A DNA stretch of 64,000 nt, taken from Fonsecaea monophora (taxonomy: Eukaryota > Ascomycota > Eurotiomycetes > Chaetothyriales > Herpotrichiellaceae). Location of the stretch: NCBI RefSeq assembly GCF_001642475.1, contig NW_019173953.1, positions 1-64,000 on the forward strand, written 5' to 3'. The translations under genes and the position numbers were made by a program. Position 1 is the first letter of the stretch, and each line of letters starts with the position of its first letter. The notes under the pieces were generated by a model that was not told where the DNA came from, searched no databases, and worked only from the letters and a program-made list of their open reading frames with translations. Below, piece after piece: positions 1 to 11,359 of this stretch.

Positions 1-19
1 CCGAGATAGGTGGCTAAGG

Positions 20-62
20 ATATATATATATATATATATTCCCCTTCCCCTTCCCCTTCCCT
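20..62. repeat. AT microsatellite followed by a CCCCTT tract
   Basis: An uninterrupted run of alternating A and T (20-39) is followed by about three and a half copies of CCCCTT (41-62). It lies just beyond the 3' end of the first gene. It is not a fungal telomere repeat, since there is no TTAGGG. No function is implied. Confidence 0.85.
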
Positions 63-129
63 TGATCGGTAGCGTTGCGTGTTTTACAGCCTTACGAGTT
101 ACATATTAGCATGCAAGTGTGTGCCGGTG

Positions 130-2166
130 CTAGAACCGTACTGGACTTTCTCCGAGCCACACCGACTCTCCACTCGTGCAAAAGTCTGTGGCCTGAGGTC
201 CGACGTCGCTCAGATCGATCTTGTCTTCTCCTTCTTCTTCTTGTGGCGGACTCGTGCAAGAAGTCCGCTCGGAGACGGGTGGTGACGAGGTAAAGGTAAA
301 CGTGATGAGACGGGAATACCGTTGTTCAGCCTGTCCTAGTATGGCCTCCAGTGTGCTTCGCGCGTCCTGTATGCCTTGACAGACGTTTTCGACGATTTTG
401 AGGGTCTGTAGGCACATCCTCATGTCTTTGATGCGGGCTGCAGATAAAAAAGGGTGGTTCTGCCCATGCCGCGCAATGCCGAGAATGTTGATTGCTTCAA
501 TCACGCAGAGGTGGCCTCCGAGCCCGACGACTTTGTCCACGTCAATGGAACTTAGAATGTTCCATACATGAAGAATCATGTGTGAGTCCGATTCAAGGGA
601 TAAATGGTTGCATGATTGTCCCTCGGATAGGGGATTGCCAGGTATGCTCATCAACATAGTTGGCCACCGGTGCAAAGCCATTGACGTGGCGAAATAGAAC
701 ATAGAAAGCAGTCCGCCATGGATGATTCGTCTTTTCTGATACGGTTCCATCGGAATCTCGCCATCCATGTCGAGAAGGTTTAGGCGTAAAGGGTGTTCGA
801 GGTTTCCCCACCATATTGTGAGACTTTGCTGGAGAGCCCTTACAGTCGCCTGGGGAACTGGGCGAGCTGTCAACAAGACACCGGTATGAGAAGGCTCAGT
901 AAAAACGCTGACTGGGTAGTATAGATCGTCTAAAACGCGACCGATTTGCAAACAAAGTCTCGTTTGTTCAACAAAGGGCAGAGTAAACTGACACTCGTCA
1001 GTCTCGAGTTCGGGGTCGTTGTCCTGCCCTGGACGAAATGATTCTTGAAACGTTGACAATGCACCTGTGGGTGCCAGATTATTTGCCGGAAGCATTGGCG
1101 GATCAACATGGAAGTCGGCCTCTTTGATCAAAGGGGGCTGCATTGTTGAGATGGCCACGAATTTATCTCGGCAATACAGAGACCACCAGATGCGTCTCAA
1201 ACGGTGATTTATGTCCGGGCGGTATTTGGAATATGTGTCCTCCTCAGAAAGCCCCATCAGCAGAGCTATTGAATGGGCGAGATTCAGATAGTAGCGGCTG
1301 TCTTTCAAGGGCCTTGACCAGTCTTGAGAGAAGGACATCAGAATTGTGGTCTGCAATAGGCAAAGGCGGTCGCACTCGTAGTTGAAATCGAACAACAGCT
1401 GGGTTGAGTGTGAGAAGAAACCCCGGAAAATCAAGACCAATCAATCAACGCACCTTGACACGTTCGAAGAAGACAGTCTGAGCCGTGAATCTATCTGCAA
1501 GCCCGAACAACCGAAGTTTGCCTTCCTCGATGAATACTGAGCCAGCGTAAATAAGGGCTTGGAGGAGGAGTAAGCTTATCTTGGGATGGTCGGATAGCGC
1601 AAGGACAGAATCAACAACCCGAGTCTCAACGATCGGGCAGACCGGGTGGACCCATTCAACATAGGCAGATATCAGCTCCCTGAGCAGCGGCGGCGGTGGC
1701 ATCCTGAAAGCACCCTTCGAACTCAAGTACTGGAACTCATCAGTCCATAGCCAGCCAGGTGCTGGCTGGACATAATCAGGGAGTTCAATCACGGAGCGGT
1801 CTCCCAATTTTCTGATCTCGTCCCCTGTTTCCAGCAATACACCAGGCCAAAGCTCACTCTGGTTCACGAGGTCGCTGGCCCCCAGGATCGGCCCTCGATC
1901 TGGTGCACGCCGCGTTTTTTTCCGGAGCTGTGTCAGGGTCAGTAACGTAGGCTCGTGGTATCGAGGGCACATAGAGAGAAGAGGGGGGGAGGGGGGCGCA
2001 ATTGACTCACGGAAGGTGCTATCTCACAGTTTATACCGTCCTGAAAGCAGTTGGTGCAAGGTGTTCCTCGTAGCGATACATCACAACGCACTTTTCGAGC
2101 CCGACAGACAACACAGGCTTTTTGAGCTCGCTTCCTGAGAGAAAATTTGTGCTTGAGAGAGGGCAT
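130..2166 (-). CDS. Zn2Cys6 transcription factor with fungal_trans domain
   Basis: Predicted nuclear transcription regulator of 632 residues. Three exons read 2166-2011, 1927-1454 and 1398-130, with clean GT/AG borders and preserved frame. The N-terminus has a binuclear zinc cluster, Cys18, 21, 28, 37, 40 and 47 (C-x2-C-x6-C-x8-C-x2-C-x6-C), after a basic stretch. The middle carries the fungal_trans signature, including RIWWSLYCRDKF followed by a proline/aspartate-rich segment. This architecture resembles the cutinase transcription factor 1 beta and amdR-like families. Its target is unknown. The nearest metabolic gene is the alcohol dehydrogenase at 3.9-5.3 kb, beyond a decayed transporter. 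The family call is safe; the role is not inferable. Confidence 0.9.
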
Positions 2167-3854
2167 CGTTGCCTTTGCTGTCTCTGGCCTAGTCCATTGC
2201 TCGGGAGTAAATGGAATCTGAAGGAGGTATAAATATATCAGCTCCTTTTTGAACGGACGGCGTTGAGTCTCACTACATCAAGGTGATGAAGGAAAGAAAT
2301 GGATAGCCTCCCCGTGACAGAGGCGGCTATACATCTAGTGAAAGTCCGCCTAGGGTAATCGGACTATTATTTCCACTACGCTTGAATCTCGCGACGCGAT
2401 TCAACTAGCGAATGGGTGGGCAAGATAGTCAAGATTTCTTGCGAGCACCGGAAACAGGACCTTACAAGTATAGGCCTGAGGTTGCTTGAGGCGTAGCGGA
2501 TTCATCATGCACCTACTCGGCCTCTAAACAACTTGCAACAATAATGCAATCGGAGCGGGCGACCGAGGTTGGCTGTCAGGCTGTCAATCTTCTCAGCTGC
2601 CCGCTTTTTCTAGGCCAAGATATATCGTATGCAAATTCTTGGTGTTGTCCTAACCCTATTGGGAAGGTTAGCCGAATAATTTCCACCGCGGTACACAACA
2701 AAGTATCTTTGTGCTCAAGACCATCAAGTCGGTAGCCGCTGGACTCTGTCTCACTGCATGGATTTGCTGGTCAATATCAACTATCTCGCTGGTAAACGGG
2801 CGGCTGGTCTCTTTGAGTGGTACATTGCGGATGTCGGGACAGAACAATGAGTATGAGGGACACCCGCCGATGAAGCCCAGGGATGCAGAAATCAGAAAGT
2901 ATTTCCACCCAAAGTTCCTGAGAAATTGTTAATGGCCAGACCTCGGTGGACTTCATTCCCTGATGGGCCGAAATTGACAATCAGCGCAGCAAAAATGATC
3001 AAGCTGATTTCGCAGCCGTTCATTCCAATACCTATTAACTGGTGCCGTGGAATGTAAGTCAATGACAAATGGTATCATAACAAAGAGGTCAAGTTTGGTA
3101 GTAAGCCAGGTTGTGGGAAGGAGGAGTTGATGCTTTGAGGAACTATACCCTAGTTATTGCTACATATAGCACAGGTCGGCAGTTTGGAAATCGTCAGCTC
3201 CCTTGGGTGAGGGTCAAGGGCCGGGGGCTTTCCTTACTGTTGATTATCAGGGGATACTGCAAATTGAATGATTCCAGTTGTTGCTATAGCAAAAGCCAAC
3301 AGGGCTTCCATGGAGACGTTCCGAAAAAACCTGTTAAGTCGTGGAAACAGGCACGATTGATTAGAATGGAGGTTTTGGCCTATCACGCGTTTTGAACGAG
3401 GGAGCTATGATGAATTCCAGAGATCATGGAGTGTTTCAAGGACAAGGGGGTAAATGATTGGCTCAGGAACACCAACATGACAGGGGAACATTGAAATATA
3501 GGGCGTCCTCGTGGTTCTTTGACTGAGTCAACCACCAACCTCGGATAGGGCCGTGTTAGCTCGACGAGAATCATTATTCGGTCAAAAGGTGTACAAGTAG
3601 ATCTGCAGCCAAGGTAGCCGGTTCCTTCCAGAGATTTGTGTTCTAGGATGCTGGATGCTACTATTGGAGGACGGTTCAACCGATGCTATAGGGCTAGTCT
3701 TGCCACTTGACCACCATGTTCGCTTAAATGAGCTGAGCAGCGTAACTTGTTGGCCAAATCAAATGCATGTATTGATTGACCTTCTAAATCTGCAAGACAA
3801 AATAGAGGTATGGATATGGGGGTGCCCATGGAAAGTGATTGGGACGACCTGGTT
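2167..3854. other. Gene-poor spacer with a transporter relic
   Basis: About 1.7 kb between the 5' end of the Zn2Cys6 gene and the 3' end of the alcohol dehydrogenase. Apart from the transporter fragment annotated separately, I see only short ORFs with no recognisable motif. Some of the left part must serve as promoter of the minus-strand regulator. Confidence 0.5.
2720..3000 (-). pseudogene. Relic of the C-terminal end of an MFS sugar transporter
   Basis: On the minus strand the peptide NFGWKYFLISASLGFIGG is followed by a hydrophobic stretch and then FCPDIRNVPLKE. This matches the family pattern at the end of sugar porters: GWKYY, last membrane helix, then PETKGRSLEE. Upstream another hydrophobic segment (ISLIIFAALIVNFG) sits in a different frame, with an interrupting segment between. 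No start codon, intact frame or first ten helices can be found in the next 700 bases. I read this as a decayed fragment. The match is by eye and could be partly fortuitous. Confidence 0.42.
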
Positions 3855-5255
3855 CTATGTTTCAAATTCCACAACGCATCTGCCTCCTACATTACCAGTT
3901 CGCAGCCTCTGGACAGCCTCCGGCAGCTGAGAGATTGGAAATGTGGTAATGACAGATCGGATGAGGTTCTGTTTCTGTCAGTTGATGATCCAGAGAGAGA
4001 GAGAGAGAGCAACTGACCCTGACAGCCAAATCAAGAACATCATGAGTGTCTTTCATCGACCCAACCTGGGTGCCTGTGACACGTATATTCTTTCCAATGA
4101 ACAAGGCCGGATCTCCACCAGCAACCGCCGTGCCGAATGGTGCTGAAAGATGTAGTTAGAGAATGGTTCACAGAAGCAAAGGACCGCGACCGCGAAGAAA
4201 CACTCACGCAGTCCGACACACATCAAAACACCGCCAATTCGCAGCATTTCTATGCCCATGGTGTAGGCTTTCGGGCTGGTCGCCGTCACAAAGACTCCGT
4301 GTGCTCCTTTTCCATCGGTGAGTCTAACCACTTCCTCTGGGATATTCTGAACCTTCGAGAAGTCAACGAAGGCATGGCAGCCTAATTTCATACACATTTT
4401 CTCTTTTTCTGGACCGCCATCAATGCCGATTACCCGGAGGCCCATGGCTTTGGCGATCTGAATACCAAGGTGACCCACGCCTCCGCCCGCGCCTAAGATG
4501 CAGGCCCATTGCTGAGGTTTGAGTCCTGACTCCTTGATCTGATGTCCAGAGCTGCATCAGTCTGAGGAAATCGTCCAAATGGGGGACGTGGACCTACACT
4601 CCGATACATGGTGGAACCCGCACACATGAGCGGCGCAGCCTCTGCGGACTTGAGCTCGGGAGGAATCCTGGTTGTGTACTTTGCAGGGGACAGGATATAC
4701 TGCTGATATGTCCCTAGAGTACGGTCAACCCCTGGACCGGTGAGAAATGGAATGCAGACGCTGGGCATAGTGGCGTCGTCCGACCGTACGTACCAGTCTT
4801 CATGCATCCCGTATGAATTGCCTTGGGACAATAAGTCTCCCTCCCGTCCCAGCACAACTCGCAGTTCATGCACGCATCCCAAATTGGCTTGACTCCTCCT
4901 CTGTCCCCTATCTTCCAGTCCTTGACATTGCTCCCCAGGCTGACGACTGAGCCAATCCCTTCGTGTCCCGGGGACCTCAGACCGTAATCTGCCAACCTCG
5001 GGGTTGGCAGATCTTCCAACATGTAGTGTATGTCGGAATAACAAATTCCCGAGGCGTCCAGCTTTAACAAGATCTCATCAGGGCCTGTAGATCCAACAAA
5101 ATAGCTTGTCCTTAGCACTGTTTCACAATGTTATAGTGGCAAGGAGTCATACCTGGTCGGGGTACAGGGACATGATCGAGAATCAATCGAAAGGACTGGC
5201 CGGCATCTTCGACGCATCCCGCAATGCAGTTCTGGGGAATCTCAACGTCCGCCAT
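3855..5255 (-). CDS. Zinc-dependent alcohol dehydrogenase (MDR family)
   Basis: NAD(P)-dependent oxidation of an alcohol or reduction of an aldehyde, probably cytosolic. Six exons (5255-5153, 5084-4794, 4713-4598, 4538-4208, 4142-4018, 3974-3855) give 361 residues. Visible features: catalytic-zinc ligands Cys49 (GICYSDIHYM) and His75 with Glu76 (PGHEG); the structural-zinc lobe Cys106, 109, 112 and 120; and the Rossmann glycine motif GAGGGVGHLG. The last exon encodes LPEAVQRLRTGNVGGR, the usual end of the cytosolic ADH1-like group. The start ATG at 5255 gives a normal short N-terminus. A GA dinucleotide run fills most of the last intron. It could reduce aldehydes made by the decarboxylase 38 kb away, but that link is only inference. 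Confidence 0.88.
3992..4009. repeat. GA microsatellite inside an intron
   Basis: Run of alternating A and G on the plus strand, lying in the last intron of the alcohol dehydrogenase. On the transcribed strand it forms a CU-rich tract directly after the donor site, so length changes could affect splicing. Confidence 0.8.
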
Positions 5256-6268
5256 TTCCTCCAGCGGTCAACGGGCAGTACCGTGTCAAACCATGAATAA
5301 TACAAAGTACTTGAGATTTTCTCGTCGACTTTGCGCCTTCAATGCCTTAATAGTACAAGTATACCTAGAGTGTCCGAGACAAGCGTCCATAGCTAGCGAA
5401 CGATAGTACTATTGTCCACCCCCACCCTCTTTCCCTGCTGTGTCCTGCAAAAATCCGTGCGCGAGCTTCCCCCTTATCAGGAGTGACGTTGGCTTTGAGA
5501 GGGCTGAGGCAATTCTCCGAGAGCCTTTTTTCTCCTAGCTTGCAGCTAGTGCTTTCAGGTTTGGGGCCAAGTAGGTTGCCCCTTTGGCCGGACGGCTAGT
5601 ATTGTGGGGGTGGGCAGCCGAGGTCACCATGAACAGCAGGCTATGCGAACCGCGAGTAGTGTTTACCTGTCGCCTGCAATACCGGTGAAAATGCCTAAAA
5701 AATGGGCGTTGGTCGAAGGAGTATTTGGGCCGAAGCAAGATTGCATGTCCATTTGTAAACGCCCCTTGATCGGATGTCAAGGTACCAGGTTCTCAGGGCC
5801 ATGTGGCAGAAAACACACTGACCCGGCATTGGGAGACAAGACGTGTGACTGGAGACCTTGCCACTTGCCTCCCACCACCGACACCGTAGCGGAAAAAAGA
5901 GGCGCACAAGTGCCAATGCCTTCTCCTTCCAGCCTGGGCGACCCACCCAACACCCCAAAGAGGAGGGGACCAGCCTGGGGAACCCCAGCTCCCCAAGTTT
6001 TCGTCGATTTATTTCGTCGGCACTCCATCGACGACTTTATCTAAGCTCGATTAGAACTTGTGTCATTGCTCAAGAGATCCGACGGTATCAGTGGCCCTGC
6101 ATATTGTAGGAAAGAGCCTCAATCAACGCAAAGCGCTGGTGACCTGCACCCGAGCTAAAACCGCAACGGCGACGCCTACATGCTCTAGATCCCCTTGGGA
6201 TGTCCAAGTTCTCTTGTCAACCACTGCCCTGACAACTGCCATCACGCAGCCTATTTTCTGAAAGTGAT
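5256..6268. promoter_or_regulatory. Divergent promoter region, alcohol dehydrogenase / C2H2 regulator
   Basis: One kilobase between two head-to-head genes, so it must contain both promoters and 5' leaders. Open frames here are short and have no recognisable motifs. I see no convincing TATA box or long inverted repeat. Confidence 0.5.
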
Positions 6269-8979
6269 ATGTGCGCGACCATGGACATTGTCCAGCGGAC
6301 TCAAATCCGGGAAGGCCTATCCAAGTCAATCACTCCGAGACGGCGGGTCGCAACGGCCCCATATCGTCGCCTTCGCTGTTCAGCGTGCCCTCGGACCTTT
6401 GTAAGACCTGATCATCTTCAACGTCATGAGAGGACACATACAAATCAGAAGCCATTTTCATGCCCTGAATGTCACCGCGCGTTTGCGCGCCGAGATATGG
6501 TGCTTCGCCATGCAGCACAGGTTCATCCCATGCCTACATCTGCGCACTCGGACATGCCGGACGATTGCTTTTCGTTTGAAGAATCGACAGCGTGGCTGGA
6601 ATTTTTTGCACCACAAGAGAGGGAAGCCAGCCCGAGACAAGAGCCGAGCGGGACCACAGCGGACCAAAGTTCACGAGATCCAGACATGCGCGAGACCCCG
6701 TCTGACGGTCACGGAGAAGACAGTTGCTCTCAAGCTGTTGACATATCTCCAGGTGGTGACGATACTCGACACAGTGCACTGCCACCAGATCCGTCTCCTG
6801 CAACAAGCGAGCTACAACATACAGAACGTTGGCTGATAACCCCCTCACGGGACTACTGGGTTTCTAAAGATATCTCGGTTCAAAAGGCTGTAGATCGACT
6901 AATCACACCACCCAGGTCAAGTTCAGTAACGTCTACGTCTCCCGACCTCGCCGCCCTCGATCTCGAAATGGACCAGTCTGATATGACGACGCGGCTGCTA
7001 TCAGGGATCAACTTTTTGCCAGCTTTCGACGGCCTTCTCTCAGCAATGTCCTTTGGGCCAACAGGATGCCGGCCATTTTCGCCGCCGTCGCCGTCGCCGA
7101 TGGTGTCGTTGAGTTCCATGTTGAACAGAAGCAACATCGACGCTCTCGTCAATTCCTACAGACAGTATTTCAATCCTAATTTGCCGCTTTTGCATTTTCC
7201 AACACTCGATCTTGACTCAGCATCGATCGAAGTCCCTCTGTCTCCTACAATAGAGGAATGGCCGACATCTGCACTGCTATCCGGTCGACGCCGCATGCAA
7301 CGACCATTGCTGTTGTCGACGCTCGCATTGGGCGCCGCTTTTTGCGGCCAAGTCACCTTGGCTCGAGAGTTGTACCGGCAAACAAGCGCAGCACTTACAT
7401 CATCCTTGAAATCAGTCCGCAATCTGCCGGTGGAATCGGCTCCCATACAAATCATGCAAGCCCTCCTGCAACACCTCGTATGTGGGACTTTTTTTGGAGA
7501 GACAGCTTTGAATGAGACGACAAAGAGCGGCTGTGTCTCTTTGCTGGCGCTGATCAAAGGCGCAGGCATTGGCACGTCTTCACACGCCTTCCAACCTGTT
7601 GATTCGTCTCTCGAAATAGGGCAGCACGTCAAATGGTTGATATGGGTCCATCAGGAAGAGCAAAAACGCCTCTTTTTCTCAACCCTGTGGTTGGTCAGTG
7701 CCTTCAATCTGTATTTCAATGGTATCTGTCGTCCATCCTTGGCCGATGTGGAAATCAGTCTCCCGTGCAAGGAGGCATTATGGGAAGCCCCTGATGCGCG
7801 ATCGTGGGCCGAGCTCCAACCGAACTCGTCGACGCCGCCGTCATTTGTCGACGAGTTCAAGGCTCTTTTCGACCTAAATACTCCATCGCACTCTACGAGT
7901 CTCGATGATGACTTGGAGAACGAGACTAATTTTCACGAGCGAGCTCTCGAAATGCAACAGCAAGATACCGTCGCCGATAAAGGAATCGGAGAATTTGCCT
8001 GTTTGTTGCTGATATCGGTCCTGCATGTCTGCGTCCTTGCACGAACTCAAAATCAGCCGTCGCCGCTGACAGATGACGTGATACCTAACGATGTCCCATC
8101 TCTCAAATCCGCAGTCAGGCGGTGGCAGCGACTGTGGTTGAGTTTTCCTCGACAGCCTTCCTTCGGAACCAGATATCGCTTACTGATGAGCTGCCTTCCC
8201 ATGCTCGATCACATCAATCTATCCTTTAAACTCGACGATCGGGCCATGAAAGAAGCTATCCATCGCCGAGACCTGACCTCAGTGAAGCTCGTGCCCTTGT
8301 CGGATAGCCCGGGCCACACCGCCCGGACTGCTGGAACGTCAGTAGACCACGAACAATACCTCTGGAATGCATCAGAGACATTGGAGCAGGAGATTTTGTG
8401 GCATGAGATAACCTTATATGCCAGCCATGCGTTGGAAGCCACATTTCGACTTGCACCCTGGTGGACATCTCCTTCAGAAGCTTCTCATATGCCCCTCCAT
8501 TCGGCAATGAATGTATTCCACTGTTTACAAGTTTTCGCCTCGTGGGCATCAGGGTTCCAAAGAGAGACACAAGCATACGACTCTTTCCACCAAGGTGACC
8601 TGTGGTCCGAAGAATTTTGGACCATCATCCAAGCTTGCCGTCGTTTGATTCGCAAGTGTCGGAGTAATATGGGCTTGACTGGATCTTGTGCGGCCGTCGA
8701 AGCCCCGGTCAAAGGTTTTCGTGGTGCCGCCGAAATAGTCTTGACGCTGCTGCAAGTATATTCCCGCCTCTTGTCCGAGTATTCATCAGTGTGGCCAGGT
8801 ATGTTTTTCCTTGGCTCCTTCCACGCCCTGTTCTACTTTTTTTATCCTTTTTCTCCTTTCCCTTCTGGCTTTTCTCTGACCTGGGCTCTTTCTCCTCAGT
8901 CTTGAACAATTTGTCGGAATGCTTGCAATATCGAGTGGCAGTCATGAGTAAACAGATCGAGGATATGGCATGTGGGTAA
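6269..8979 (+). CDS. C2H2 zinc-finger transcription factor with fungal_trans-type domain
   Basis: Predicted nuclear regulator of 869 residues in two exons (6269-8798 and 8900-8979); the 101-base intron has GT/AG ends and the frame is kept. Two tandem C2H2 fingers lie near the N-terminus: Cys37, Cys40, His53, His57 and Cys65, Cys68, His81, His86, with the linker THTNQKPF. A long acidic/serine-rich linker follows, then a fungal_trans-type regulatory region from about residue 290. The short last exon adds about 26 residues (NNLSECLQYRV...). A second ATG lies 12 bases downstream and could also start. It stands 0.6 kb before the hydrolase, oriented toward the hydrolase-monooxygenase-P450-dehydrogenase block, and is the obvious candidate for its specific regulator. 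Confidence 0.9.
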
Positions 8980-9610
8980 CAATCGCACTTCCCATAACAT
9001 TGTATGTCGAAGTCACTCGACTCAAGGGCCAGGAGAGATGAGTTGAGAATGAAGTGCTGTCATGTACTGTATAATCCGCAACCACACATGGAGAAGGTAA
9101 AAGTACATTACCAAATATTTCAGGAGAAAGAGTTGTACCATCTATAATAGGCGTCGTGGCAAAAAATACATAGCCCGAACATGAAGTGATTTGGTCTACA
9201 GTTTTGACCAAGGCTAGGTCAGTATGTTCTCTACTTTAGACCATCGGCCTCGAACATCACATTAGTTTGGCAATGCACATTCCCAACTTGACCATAGGGA
9301 AAAGGAGTCGTTCGGATGATGTAGACTTGGCCACGGACTTTCCCAGGCCGTCTCAAGAAGAGGCGGGCAACCTCGGCCCCCTGTTGGATGGGAAGCTGTA
9401 GGCTCAGAGCGACCTTTGTCGTTTGCCCTCTTGACAGGCTTAGGAGAAGTGCCGTGACTAGAATCTAGTAGCTCATTCCTGCTTAGATCAGTCATAAACA
9501 CAGTCCCGAGACTCCAAAGGTGATTTGATCATTCACGTGCTAAACAGGTGCATGAAAGGACGAGTTGTAGGAAATCCAGAATATCGACACATTGCAAGGT
9601 CCCGGACAGA
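8980..9610. promoter_or_regulatory. Spacer and probable promoter of the alpha/beta hydrolase
   Basis: 630 bases between the C2H2 regulator and the hydrolase, both on the plus strand. It should hold the regulator's 3' UTR and the hydrolase promoter. No gene, repeat or clear TATA box was recognised. Confidence 0.45.
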
Positions 9611-11255
9611 ATGCTGCTCCCTACACTGAATCTGGTCTATCAAATACCTTTTCTAGGTGAACATACCACACCGCCACACTATTATCAAGCCAAATCTGCC
9701 CTAGAAAGATCCCCATTTGGCCTTTTTTGTCCCCGCATCTAAAGGAGTCCTTTTGAGGGCGTTATTCTGACTTTGATATCCCGAATCTTCAGCCTTGCAT
9801 AGCGTCTACGCCGCGTTGGCGACATGCTTTCGAGACCCGACGAAAACCAGATCATGGAGCCACGAATACCGCAATCGCCGCCTGCATACAATGATGAGCA
9901 TCTTTAATGTTGACCAACTCCCGTGAGTTTGCTGGCCGTCTATCTTCGTCCTCCGTCTGAGCTCCAACTTGTGCGCTAACATGGTCGACACCATGCATTG
10001 CCTAGGTCCTTCTTTCCAGGCACATCGGATACTGTCCGCGCATACTGCAGGGAACATGACATTTCGCTGCATGAAGAGTCCGTTCCCGGAAGCGCTGGGG
10101 CCAAAATTCATTGGTTACGTAGAAAAGCATCAACATCATCTTCAACAACATCAGCAACAACAACAACAAAAGTCATCTTGTATTTTCACGGTTCGTTTGA
10201 CCGAAAGCAACCAAGCTCCTCCCAGCAGCCTACAGCACCTCGTTACACCAACCCCCTTTTTTTTTGACAGGAGGGCAGCTAACTATTCAGTTGTTTAACC
10301 ATGACACAGGAGGCGGGTTCGCTTTAGCTCCTAATGCCGGCCATCTGGGATTTGTGCTTGACTGCTCCAAAGTGCTACAGGAAAAGGGCGAGAGCGTTCT
10401 CGTAGCCTTTGTCGAGTATGGTAAGTATAGTGTCCATGCCCAGGATGTCGCTTCTTCTTTTCCCCCAAAGAGATTGAGCTAACGGAAACTTTCAAAACAC
10501 CAGGGTTGACTCCGAAGACTGTCTATCCGACCCAGTACATCCAGGGCATCGAGGCTTTGAAGTACGTGCTCCATCTTGGCCATATGCCTTCGAATGTAAG
10601 TTTGTCCAGCTCCTCTATTACCCCGTCTGGAGCACCATGGTTTCTTTCTCACAATTGTTTTTTGGGCGAGCAAACAGGAAGTAATAATATTCCTCTGACT
10701 TTGTGGTATCTAATCTGGTAGATCATCCTCGGTGGCGACTCGGCCGGAGGCAACATATGTCTGGCCATCATCTCCCAAGCTCTGCACCCATCCAGCACGC
10801 TGCCACAGCTCGACTTGCCCTCACCCTTGGCGGGCGTCTTCTTGATCTGCCCTTGGTCCAGCTTCCAGTCGTCGTCACGCTCTTACCGCGAGAATGCGGG
10901 AGCCGACGTCGTCCTCGCATCACAGATGCATCAATGGGCCAAGTTATTCCTACCGCCGGCCGGCTTGGACAGCGCTATCGTACATCGCAGCTTGGTTGAA
11001 CCCGTGACCGCCGATGCCGAGTGGTGGAAAAACTTCCCAGCACAGCAGGTCTTGATTGTGGGCGGAGACAAGGAGGTTTTTCGAGACGACCTCATCGGAC
11101 TGGGGAAACAGCTGGCCGACGCCTCCGTCCCGGCCACCACGGTCATCTGTGAGAAGCAGATCCATATCGAGTGCATTCTGGACAGCCAATACGGCTTCAC
11201 GGCGGGCAGGATGTCCACTACCATCTGGGACTGGTTGGCACGTCTCGGCTGGTGA
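9611..11255 (+). CDS. Alpha/beta hydrolase (hormone-sensitive-lipase type), N-terminally anchored
   Basis: Serine carboxylester hydrolase of 365 residues. Six exons: 9611-9656, 9793-9922, 10006-10190, 10310-10420, 10504-10595, 10722-11255. The first exon, 46 bases, is easily missed; it encodes MLLPTLNLVYQIPFL and, with exon 2, a hydrophobic N-terminal segment that probably anchors the enzyme in a membrane. The oxyanion motif HGGG is reassembled across an intron (codon for the second Gly split). The nucleophile elbow is GDSAGG, the likely acid lies in GGDKEVFRDD, and the likely base is the His in QIHIEC. The neighbouring Baeyer-Villiger enzyme, tail-to-tail 105 bases away, suggests that a lactone or ester made there is the substrate. 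The family is secure and the substrate is inferred. Confidence 0.88.
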
Positions 11256-11359
11256 GAATAATCAATGTTTTAATTATCAAGGGCTCTACAGACAGACAGA
11301 AGAAAGGCGGTTCTCACAGGGCCTTTTTTTTTTCAACAGTCCCAGATGACTCTTTTTGA

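Noticed and set aside
1..62. Repeat at the window edge as a telomere or centromere sign
   Set aside because: It is AT and CCCCTT microsatellite, not TTAGGG, and normal genes follow directly.
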